From NCBI RefSeq assembly GCF_034933565.1, contig NZ_JAYFNG010000008.1, positions 1 to 64,000 of the forward strand: a stretch of DNA of 64,000 nucleotides. Direction: 5' to 3'. The stretch comes from Raineyella sp034933565 (GTDB lineage Bacteria; Actinomycetota; Actinomycetes; Propionibacteriales; Propionibacteriaceae). A program made the translations under genes and the position numbers. The notes beneath the pieces are model-generated. The model saw nothing but the letters and a program-made list of their open reading frames with translations, searched no databases and had not been told where the DNA came from. This document shows positions 17,059 to 23,989 of the stretch, piece after piece (within the stretch, counting starts at the first letter, position 1; every line of letters starts with the position of its first letter).

Positions 17059-17447
17059 CTGTCCGTCCTGATATCGGTGGTCCGCCGCCCGGGACTCCGC
17101 GGAGCGTCCGGGCCGGCGACGCGGGCGTGCTGGGTCGGGATGTCGGCCGAGACACGTCGGGTCGGGTGACAGGCCTCGTTCCGGACAGCGTCTTTCGCAG
17201 GTGTCCGGCACCCGTCGAACCGGGGTCACGGGCCGACGGGAACCGAATCTACGGGCCGACTGGAACCGACTCTACGGGCCGACCCGGCCGACAGTCGGAT
17301 CGCGGACACCGGCGACCCGTCGCCAGGACCCGGCCCGATCGCGGGGTCAGTCCGGGGCGAGGTGTCCGTCGCGTCGCGATATCAGCCCGGGATCGCCGTG
17401 TCATCGCGGTGCCAGTGCCGTAGGGGAGCCAGCCGCGGCTCGCGGTG
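17059..17447. other. Intergenic region with 23-bp direct repeats
   Basis: No gene is seen. It contains two 23-bp direct repeats and a partial third copy (17228-17283, core ACGGGCCGAC.GGAACCGA.TCT). It separates the DUF4282 gene from the sialyltransferase-like gene, both on the minus strand. Confidence 0.6.
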
Positions 17448-18491
17448 TCAGCGCAGCAGGGGCGCCAGCCCGGCGGGCTCGGCCGACGCCGGGACGAACT
17501 GGTCCAGCAGCGAGCGCTGGTCCGGCCCGAGCCCGAGGTCGAGGTGGTCGAGCCGCGGGTGCCGGACCCGGACGGCGGTGGTGCCGTAGAGGGCGGCCAG
17601 ATTGAGCAGCGCGGTGCTGGTGGAGCCGAGCGCGACCCTCGCGGCGACCACGTCGGGATCCATCTCCGCCGGGCCGTGGCCCACCGCGACGGGCAGGCCC
17701 CGGTAGAGGTCGTCGGGGTCGGCGGGGTGCGGGCGGACGACGAAGTCGAGCCCGGCGGCAGCGGCGGCCGTGCCGATCTCGGCCAGGTGGGCGAGGTAGT
17801 CGTCGGCCGTCAGCAGCCCCAGCGCGACCCACGGCTGGGCCAGGTAGACCGCCCGGTCCGTACGTCGCGCGGGGGACGGCAACCGTCGGCGGAACTCGTC
17901 GGCGACCGCCGGGTTGACCCGCCACCGGGCCGGGTGGGCGGCGGCCGGACCGGCCCCGTCGGGGCGTCGTCCGGGTCGGTGATCCTCGCGGACGTACAGC
18001 GCCCAGCGTTCGTCGGTGAGCCGGGCCACCGCGGTCGAGACGGCGAGCGCGCGGACGGTCGGCCAGACCCGGCCGCCGCCCTGCCGCACCCAGGCGTCGC
18101 GGCGGGTCCGCCAGGTGCCGTACGTGCCCAGGCCCTCGTCCACCACCACGACGTGCGGTCGGTGCAGGGGCTGGTGGGCGACCATCCGGGCCCACGGCTT
18201 GATGCCGGGCGCCCCGACCGCCAGGTAGACCCACTCGACCCCATCGCCGGGCGCCAGCGCGGCGGGATCGGGGCCGGTCACCACGGTCAGTCCCGGATCG
18301 TCGGGCAGAAAGTCGACCACGTCCTCGGCCGTCACGGTCGTCCGCCCGAGGAAGCCGCCGGTGCCCAGGCTCCGGACGACGACCTCGCCGGCCCGGGTGG
18401 CGAGCAGGTGGCGGACATAGGAGGCGACGTGCACCAGGTGGGTGCGGTTGCGGACCCCCGACAGGGTCACAGCGACCGGCCGGTCCGTCAT
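17448..18491 (-). CDS. Sialyltransferase-like glycosyltransferase (GT52/polysialyltransferase type)
   Basis: A 347-residue protein with no signal peptide. It shows, in order and at fitting distances, the three short motifs of bacterial sialyltransferases with the GT-B fold: D/E-D/E-G as VVDEGLGTYG (residues 118-120), HP as VRPHPADP (H255-P256) and the Ser/Thr motif GSTSTALL (289-296). In known enzymes these hold the catalytic acid/base pair and bind the CMP donor. The window encodes a full nonulosonic acid pathway, so transfer of pseudaminic acid or a similar sugar is plausible, but the donor is inferred. ATG 18491 has AGGAGG 7 bases upstream. It is the last gene of a three-gene minus-strand run. 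Confidence 0.6.
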   Translation of the reverse strand: MTDRPVAVTLSGVRNRTHLVHVASYVRHLLATRAGEVVVRSLGTGGFLGRTTVTAEDVVDFLPDDPGLTVVTGPDPAALAPGDGVEWVYLAVGAPGIKPWARMVAHQPLHRPHVVVVDEGLGTYGTWRTRRDAWVRQGGGRVWPTVRALAVSTAVARLTDERWALYVREDHRPGRRPDGAGPAAAHPARWRVNPAVADEFRRRLPSPARRTDRAVYLAQPWVALGLLTADDYLAHLAEIGTAAAAAGLDFVVRPHPADPDDLYRGLPVAVGHGPAEMDPDVVAARVALGSTSTALLNLAALYGTTAVRVRHPRLDHLDLGLGPDQRSLLDQFVPASAEPAGLAPLLR

Positions 18492-18521
18492 CGGTGTACC
18501 TCCTGGGGGTGGCTCACCGGC

Positions 18522-19244
18522 TCAGGCTACCGGTCCGGTCGGCGGGAGCGTTCCGGCGGCCTCCGCCGGGCCCGTCGTCCCGGTGGTGTCAGGGGTCGGG
18601 CCGGTCCCGGGGGTGCCCGCCGCCCCGGTGGTCCCGGTGGCGTCCGTGGTCCCGGTGCTGACCCGGATCGGCCGGCCGTTGCGCCCGGTCAGGTCGAAGG
18701 AGCACACCCGCAGGCCTGTCCCCGCGGCCGGATCGGCCGGCAGACCGTACGTGTCGATCCACAGCAGGATCGGTGTGTCAGTGAGCTTCGCGCAGACCTC
18801 CGCCCGGGTCCAGCGGGTCCAGAAATCCTCGCTGCCGAAGCGTCGCGCCAGGGTCCGCGGCACCCGCCGATCGGCATACTCGGCGTCAACGGCGTAGCGG
18901 GTCACCGTGAGCAGGTCGGGGGGCAGCCAGGACAACACAGTGCCGTCGGGCAGGTGGGTGCGGGCCGGGGCGCCATGGGCCGGCCGACGGCCACCCTGCG
19001 GGCCCCGGGGACGCGCCGGGTGCTCGGTGCTGACCAGGATCTCGGCCGGGTCCGGGCAACCGGGGTCGGAGAACGCGGTGCGTCCGGGGACCGGGGCGGG
19101 GAGCGGGGTGTGCCCGGGATCCGGGGTGTGTCCGAGATCCGGGGTGTGTCCGGCGGCAGGGACCGGGGTGTGTCCGGCGGCAGGGACCGGGGTCTGCCGG
19201 GGGATCGGATCGTGCCCGGGGGCCGCACCAGGGGTGGCCGCCAT
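18522..19244 (-). CDS. Divergent 4'-phosphopantetheinyl transferase-like protein
   Basis: A 240-residue protein I do not recognise outright. The first about 100 residues are repeats (HTPVPAAG, HTPDPG) and the last about 45 are Gly/Thr/Pro-rich. The folded core, about residues 105-195, contains YAVDAEYADRR and then ARRFGSEDFWTRWTRAEVCAK. This matches the phosphopantetheinyl transferase signature (V/G-x-D, then W-T-x-K-E-A-x-x-K) in order and spacing, but the first Lys is Ala. An ACP is encoded nearby at 37385, so a role in loading a carrier protein is possible. It may equally be a degenerate relative or an unrelated surface-polysaccharide protein. The start is uncertain because no good ribosome site is seen. 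Confidence 0.4.
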   Translation of the reverse strand: MAATPGAAPGHDPIPRQTPVPAAGHTPVPAAGHTPDLGHTPDPGHTPLPAPVPGRTAFSDPGCPDPAEILVSTEHPARPRGPQGGRRPAHGAPARTHLPDGTVLSWLPPDLLTVTRYAVDAEYADRRVPRTLARRFGSEDFWTRWTRAEVCAKLTDTPILLWIDTYGLPADPAAGTGLRVCSFDLTGRNGRPIRVSTGTTDATGTTGAAGTPGTGPTPDTTGTTGPAEAAGTLPPTGPVA

Positions 19245-19254
19245 CGGTAGCCGG

Positions 19255-20121
19255 TCAGATGATCGGCGGCCGGCCGAGGGCCGTCATCCGGGCCACCGTG
19301 CGCCACGAGATCGGCTGTCGACGGCCCGGATCGGTGGTCCAGCCCTCCCGGAAGCCGCGGAACCAGATCGTCAGCGCCTCCCGGTCGTGCACCCGGGCCA
19401 GCGTGATCAGCAGCCAGGTCGTCACGTACGCCCAGCCGATCGGGCGGGGCAGGTTGCGGCGGGCGACCCAGACCCGGTTCCGGGCGTTCATCCGGTAGAA
19501 CACCGCATGCCGGCTGGCCGGCAGCGCCGGGTGGTGCACCCGGATGCCGGGGGCGTACGTGATCCGCCAGCCGGCGTCGAGCAGCCGCATCGCCAGGTCG
19601 ATGCCCTCATGGCCGTAGAAGAAATGCCCCGGCCAGCCACCGACCTGCTCGAACGCGGTCCGTCGCTCCAGGTGGACCCCCTCCCAGAAGACCACCGTGT
19701 CGCCGCCCCGGTCGGCCGTCCGGGCGTCGAGCCGGGGCACCCAGCGGCGGGGGCCCGGCCTGCCGTCCGGATCGGTCGGGCGGGGCTGGACGATCGCGAT
19801 GTGCGGGTCGGACTCCATCACCGCGACCATCCGGGCCACGGTGTCCGGCGCCGGCAGCCAGGCGTCGTCGTCGTAGAACAGGATGTAGTCACCGACCGCC
19901 AGCCGGGCCCCGACATTGCGGCCCTCGGGGATGCCGAGGTTGTCCGGCTCGTGATGCGTACGCACCCGATCGGGCAGGCCCTCGGGCTGCCAGGCGTTGC
20001 CGACGACCAGGACGTCGAGATCGACCCCGGTCTGCGCCAGCAGCGTGTCCAACGCCTTGGCGAGCTCGGCGGGTCGGGTGCCCTGGGACAGCACGACGGC
20101 GGCGACGGTGGGCAGTGACAT
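19255..20121 (-). CDS. GT2 family glycosyltransferase
   Basis: A 288-residue GT-A fold enzyme. It has an N-terminal nucleotide-sugar domain with AVVLSQGTRPAELAKAL, the conserved NLGIPEGRNVGARLA segment, the metal-binding YDDDAWLP motif near residue 103 and the acceptor-side GHFFYGHEGIDLAMRLL (ED/HE..D) motif. This pattern is common in rhamnosyl- and related transferases of surface polysaccharides. ATG 20121 has GGAGG upstream, and a TAGGCT -10 box (20149-20154) gives a short leader. It heads the run with the PPTase-like and sialyltransferase-like genes. Confidence 0.85.
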   Translation of the reverse strand: MSLPTVAAVVLSQGTRPAELAKALDTLLAQTGVDLDVLVVGNAWQPEGLPDRVRTHHEPDNLGIPEGRNVGARLAVGDYILFYDDDAWLPAPDTVARMVAVMESDPHIAIVQPRPTDPDGRPGPRRWVPRLDARTADRGGDTVVFWEGVHLERRTAFEQVGGWPGHFFYGHEGIDLAMRLLDAGWRITYAPGIRVHHPALPASRHAVFYRMNARNRVWVARRNLPRPIGWAYVTTWLLITLARVHDREALTIWFRGFREGWTTDPGRRQPISWRTVARMTALGRPPII

Positions 20122-20633
20122 GGCAGGACCTCCGGGGACGACGGCAGCAGCCTAGCGGCCCGACCCGGCCCGCTGGTACGGAAGACTCCGGCCATGAACG
20201 ACCTGACCCGACCGGCAAATCGCAGATCCGAAGGTCGCTGTCGGCGAGGTCGACATTTTCACCGATCAGGCGGCGACCGCCTGGAGGTCGCTGGCGCGTG
20301 GATCGTCGCCCGGCAGTGGCAGTTCGGGGTCCCGATCATTGCTGCAGCGGGCCGGGCCAAGTCACGACTGCCTCGTACTCGCAGCGAGCCGAGAAGGCGG
20401 CCCAACGACGATTCGCCCGTCGATGGGAGGGAGGCACCGATTCTCAGGATGACCTCCGGGGAGATATGCTGAGCCTGAGTTCATCCGGGGACGCCGGCGA
20501 ACGGGCGGCACTTCAAGATCCGCTCTTTGAGCAGGACTACGCGGTAGGTCCGACCCTTGCCACGAGTGCGAATCCGGGCAACGCCTGTCGGCGATCGGCC
20601 TCGACGGCGACAGATCACGGAGAACTGGAGACC
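20122..20633. other. Intergenic region of lower GC content
   Basis: No gene is supported. The small open frames here have no domain I recognise. Base composition is visibly less GC-rich than the surroundings and continues so into the next gene. A TATGCT hexamer at 20464-20469 could be a -10 box for the gene at 20634. Confidence 0.5.
20149..20154 (-). promoter_or_regulatory. -10 box TAGGCT of the GT2/PPTase-like/sialyltransferase-like run
   Basis: TAGGCT on the minus strand lies about 27 bases before ATG 20121, leaving room for the GGAGG ribosome site. Confidence 0.45.
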
Positions 20634-22178
20634 ATGCACACCAGACGCGATGGAATCGCTCGCGCGACGACCTCATCGAGCGTTCGGTTCACCATCGCAA
20701 CGCTCATGGCGACCTTGGTAGGTGTGTTCGTTGCAGTCCTCCACACTCATCTCGGGCTGGGTACCCTGCCCGCGGCTGCACTCGACGGCACGATCCGAGG
20801 TCTCTTCGTCGGTCTCGTGGTGGGAGTCACCGCTGACCGGGCGCTGCGTGCTCCTTGGGCTGTCCTCGCGGGGTGCATCGCCAGTTTGATCACCGGGGCC
20901 GTGAGCGCTCGTAGGGTACATCTGGACACGTCGGTGCTGTTGGCCGGGGCGTTCACGGTCGTGACGGGGATCGTGGTGGTGTGGGCGCTGACTCGCCTGT
21001 CCCGAAAGGTCAAGACGAGCACACTGGGCCTCGGGAGCCTGGGCGTTGTGCTTGTCAGCGCGATCGCCCTGGCGGGTTGGACACCCTGGCGGCCCTCGGA
21101 CGAAGTCGCAGCGAAGCGGTTCGTCGACCTGGCGTCGCAACCGGTCCCTCTGCACTACGCCTTCGATGGTTGGACCTATTTGCGGGCCCGCGACCTCATG
21201 ATCCAGGGCCAGCCGTTCTACTCCGCGATCACCCAAGCGCTCAGGGACGACTCGCCGGCCCACCGGACCATCGTCGAGAGCCCCTTCAACATTCGGCAGC
21301 CTCTCCTCTTCGAGCTGTGGCGGATACTGCCCGGCGAATTGCCATACCACCTGTTGGGCTGGTTCATCGCTTTCAGCCTCCTCGCGATCGCCGGTGCTTA
21401 CCTCCTCGCGCGCACTTTTGTGGAACCCGGACCGGCATTGGTCGCACCGATCCTGATGACCTCGTGGCTGTATTTCTTCTGGTGGTCGTCTTCCTATGGT
21501 GAAGGGCCCTGGTTCACCATGATGGAAGTCTGGGCGGGCTTCGTGGCCATCTTCGCCCTCGCCCTCCTCCTGCGCCGCCGATGGCTGGCGAGCTTGGTCC
21601 TCCTCTGGTGCGCAGTCGCGACCCGCGAGTTCATGGTGCTGTTGATCCCCGCTTGGCTGGTGGCATGGTTTGTGGGGCAGCGGCCGGTCGGCCGCCGGCG
21701 CACCTGGTGGGTACCGGTGGGTGCAGTCGTCGTGCCCGTTCTTGTGTTGCTGCTCCACATGTGGTTGGCGTCCGGGTTCCTCGAAAGGACACCGTCCAGC
21801 ACACTGGGGCTGGCACACTGGCTGCACGGTGGGCCGGCGACACTCCAGAGGGCGCTCCAGTTCGGCTGGTATCACGTCCAGTTCCGCACCTATGTGGTGC
21901 CCGCCCTCAGTGTGCTCGCGCTCGCCGGCGCGTTGACCCTGCGGCAGGCTTGGCACCGTGCGACGCTGACCGTCACGCTGGTCCTGATGTTGTTCTTCCT
22001 CTTCCGGTTCAGTCACGGCGAATGGGCCTACTACTGGGGAGGGATATTCACCCCGATCGTCGTCAGTCTGGTTCCTCTGGTCGTCAGTCGTTGGCTCCCT
22101 TCCCGGGATCGCTCAGGCTACCCCGACCCGGCCCGCCGGCCCGACCCGGACGCAGACCGTCGGTATCTGCGGGCCTAG
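20634..22178 (+). CDS. Polytopic membrane protein, probable GT-C glycosyltransferase
   Basis: A 514-residue protein with about twelve hydrophobic segments. After four N-terminal helices comes a loop with DGWTYLRARDLMIQGQPFY and ESPFNIRQPLLFELWR, followed by alternating helices and short loops. That layout resembles GT-C enzymes using polyprenyl-phosphate sugars, but no signature motif is decisive. The start is set at ATG 20634 (MHTRRDG) with GGAG upstream. Codon use is less GC-extreme than that of neighbours, with more TTG, CTT and TTT codons, suggesting a different origin. It is followed by a GT2/GtrA pair. Confidence 0.6.
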   Translation: MHTRRDGIARATTSSSVRFTIATLMATLVGVFVAVLHTHLGLGTLPAAALDGTIRGLFVGLVVGVTADRALRAPWAVLAGCIASLITGAVSARRVHLDTSVLLAGAFTVVTGIVVVWALTRLSRKVKTSTLGLGSLGVVLVSAIALAGWTPWRPSDEVAAKRFVDLASQPVPLHYAFDGWTYLRARDLMIQGQPFYSAITQALRDDSPAHRTIVESPFNIRQPLLFELWRILPGELPYHLLGWFIAFSLLAIAGAYLLARTFVEPGPALVAPILMTSWLYFFWWSSSYGEGPWFTMMEVWAGFVAIFALALLLRRRWLASLVLLWCAVATREFMVLLIPAWLVAWFVGQRPVGRRRTWWVPVGAVVVPVLVLLLHMWLASGFLERTPSSTLGLAHWLHGGPATLQRALQFGWYHVQFRTYVVPALSVLALAGALTLRQAWHRATLTVTLVLMLFFLFRFSHGEWAYYWGGIFTPIVVSLVPLVVSRWLPSRDRSGYPDPARRPDPDADRRYLRA

Positions 22179-22508
22179 GGTGTGTCTCCTGACGTGTTGG
22201 TGGTGGGGGGGCGGCAGGGGCGGGACTCGTGTCGCGTACTCGGGTTTCGGATGCCGCCCGGCAGGCCGGCACGTGATCCTGATGATCGTCGCGGACGACG
22301 CGGAGTCCTCCCCGGGCGAGGCGCGGACCGCCGCCGAAGCTCTGACCCGTTGAGCGGGCGCCGGTCGAACGGCGCCGGGGTCGAGCTGTGGGCATCCCGC
22401 GGGTCGGGGGCCGCCGCCGTGGCGGCCCGGTGCCGTCACGGCGGCCGCTCCGGATCCGGTGCGCCCCGGCCCGGCAGGGGCAGCCTCGCCCGGCCCTATA
22501 GTGTCCGC
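22179..22508. other. Intergenic region before the first GT2/GtrA set
   Basis: No gene is supported. A short coding-like frame at 22273-22353 (27 codons, ends EALTR) has no ribosome site and may be a gene remnant. GGGTGTGTCTCCTGACGTG near 22188 looks like an insertion-sequence end but no partner repeat or transposase is present. The last bases hold the -10 box of the next gene. Confidence 0.45.
22497..22502 (+). promoter_or_regulatory. -10 box TATAGT, leaderless arrangement
   Basis: TATAGT is followed by 6 bases and ATG 22509. No ribosome site is present, and the box fixes this ATG as the start within a longer open frame. Confidence 0.65.
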
Positions 22509-23510
22509 ATGACCAACCCTCCGGCGGAGCGTGCGGAGCGGTGCGCATCCCTCAGCGTGGTCGTCCCCTGCCACAACGAGGAGGCCAACCTCGAGGAGCT
22601 GCACCGCCGGCTCGCGGCCACCCTGCCGCAGGTCGCCGAGACCTGGCAGGTCGTCCTGGTCGACGACGGCAGCACCGACGGCACCGCGCGGATCGGCCTC
22701 GAGCTGGCCGCCGCCGACCCGTCGGTGCAGTTCCTGTCGTTCTCGCGGAACTTCGGCAAGGAGGCGGCGATGCTCGCCGGCCTCGAACACGCCCGGGGCG
22801 CGGCCGTGGTGCTGATGGACGGCGACCTGCAGCACCCGGTGGAGCTGATCCCCGCGCTCGTCGCCCGTCACCTCGACGGCTTCGACCAGGTGGTCGCCCG
22901 GCGATCGCGCACCGCGGACCCCAAGGTGCGCACCGCCCTGTCCCGGGCCTTCTACCGGGTGGTCGACCCGCTGATCGACGTACCGCTCGACGACGGTGCC
23001 GGCGACTTCCGACTGCTCAGCCGCCGGGCGGTCGACGCACTGGTGGCACTGCGCGAGTCGAACCGCTTCTCCAAGGGCCTCTACAGCTGGATCGGCTTCC
23101 CGACCGCCATGATCGACTACGACAACGTGCAGCGCGACGCCGGGCGTAGCAGCTGGACGCTGCGTACGCTCCTCGACTACGCGATCGACGGCATCCTGTC
23201 CTTCAACACCAAGCCGCTGCGGGTGGTGATCTGGCTGGGCCTGTGGATGGTCGGCCTGATGCTGCTCTACGTGGTGTGGCTGGTCGTCGGGGTCGCCGCG
23301 TTCGGCGTCGAGACCCCGGGCTACGTCACCACCATCGCCGCCCTCGTCCTGCTCGCCGGCGTCCAACTGATCGTCACCGGCGTGATCGGGGAGTACGTCG
23401 GCCGGATCTACTCCGAGGTCAAGCGGCGCCCGGCCTACCTGCTGCGGGTCGACACCGCGGAGCAGCCGGCCGGCCCCGGTGGCGGCCCCGGCCCTGCCGA
23501 CCGGGCCTGA
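22509..23510 (+). CDS. GT2 polyprenyl-phosphate glycosyltransferase (GtrB/CsbB type)
   Basis: A 333-residue enzyme that would load a sugar from a nucleotide donor onto undecaprenyl phosphate at the inner face of the membrane. The GT-A domain shows VVVPCHNEEANLEEL, LVDDGSTDGTA, FSRNFGKEAAMLAGL and the metal site LMDGDLQHP (about residue 104). Two C-terminal membrane helices (about 240-262 and 272-298) and the IGEYVGRIYSEVK end are typical of CsbB/GtrB/DPMS-like enzymes. GtrA follows after 2 bp, so the pair acts together. Leaderless promoter at 22497. Confidence 0.9.
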   Translation: MTNPPAERAERCASLSVVVPCHNEEANLEELHRRLAATLPQVAETWQVVLVDDGSTDGTARIGLELAAADPSVQFLSFSRNFGKEAAMLAGLEHARGAAVVLMDGDLQHPVELIPALVARHLDGFDQVVARRSRTADPKVRTALSRAFYRVVDPLIDVPLDDGAGDFRLLSRRAVDALVALRESNRFSKGLYSWIGFPTAMIDYDNVQRDAGRSSWTLRTLLDYAIDGILSFNTKPLRVVIWLGLWMVGLMLLYVVWLVVGVAAFGVETPGYVTTIAALVLLAGVQLIVTGVIGEYVGRIYSEVKRRPAYLLRVDTAEQPAGPGGGPGPADRA

Positions 23511-23512
23511 CC

Positions 23513-23989
23513 GTGCGGTTCCTGCACGCCTGGTGGCTGCGGCTGTGGCCGCTGGTGAAGTTCTGCCTCGTCGGCGTGGTGAACACCGGCGTCTACTACG
23601 GCGTCTACCTACTGCTGTTCCGGCTGATGCCCTACGTCGCCGCGCACCTGATCGGCTGGACCGTCGCGGTGGTGGTCTCCTACCTGCTCAACAGCTGGTT
23701 CACCTACCGGGTGCGGCCGACCTGGCTGAAGCTGCTGGTGTACCCGCTGTCCAGCCTGCCGAACGTGCTGTTCACCACCTTCGGGGTGGTCCTGCTGGTC
23801 GAGGTGCTCGGGGTCGGCAAGGGGATCGCTCCGCTGATCGCCGGGCTGGCCGCGGTGCCGGTCAGCTATCTGCTGGCGAAGCTGCTGCTGGTCGGCCGGG
23901 GGCGGGACGAGGCCGCGACCGACCAGGCTACGACCGATGAGCCGACCGACCGGGCCGGCGCCGATCCTGCCGGCGCCGACGGAGCCTGA
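23513..23989 (+). CDS. GtrA-family membrane protein (GtcA-like)
   Basis: A 158-residue protein with four membrane helices. The family motif region VKFCLVGVVNTGVYYGVYLLL starts near residue 15 and LLNSWFTYR lies near 61. GtrA/GtcA proteins are thought to flip polyprenyl-phosphate sugars across the membrane. The start is GTG 23513, 2 bp after the GT2 stop. The last about 30 residues are a hydrophilic Asp/Thr/Ala tail whose coding sequence overlaps the convergent YfhO gene by 62 bp. Confidence 0.9.
   Translation: MRFLHAWWLRLWPLVKFCLVGVVNTGVYYGVYLLLFRLMPYVAAHLIGWTVAVVVSYLLNSWFTYRVRPTWLKLLVYPLSSLPNVLFTTFGVVLLVEVLGVGKGIAPLIAGLAAVPVSYLLAKLLLVGRGRDEAATDQATTDEPTDRAGADPAGADGA

Noticed and set aside
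20194..20472. 92-codon open frame before the membrane protein gene
   Set aside because: No ribosome site, no recognisable domain, and composition unlike a protein under selection.
22179..22260. Insertion-sequence end (GGGTGTGTCTCCTGACG)
   Set aside because: No matching inverted end, target duplication or transposase fragment was found nearby.
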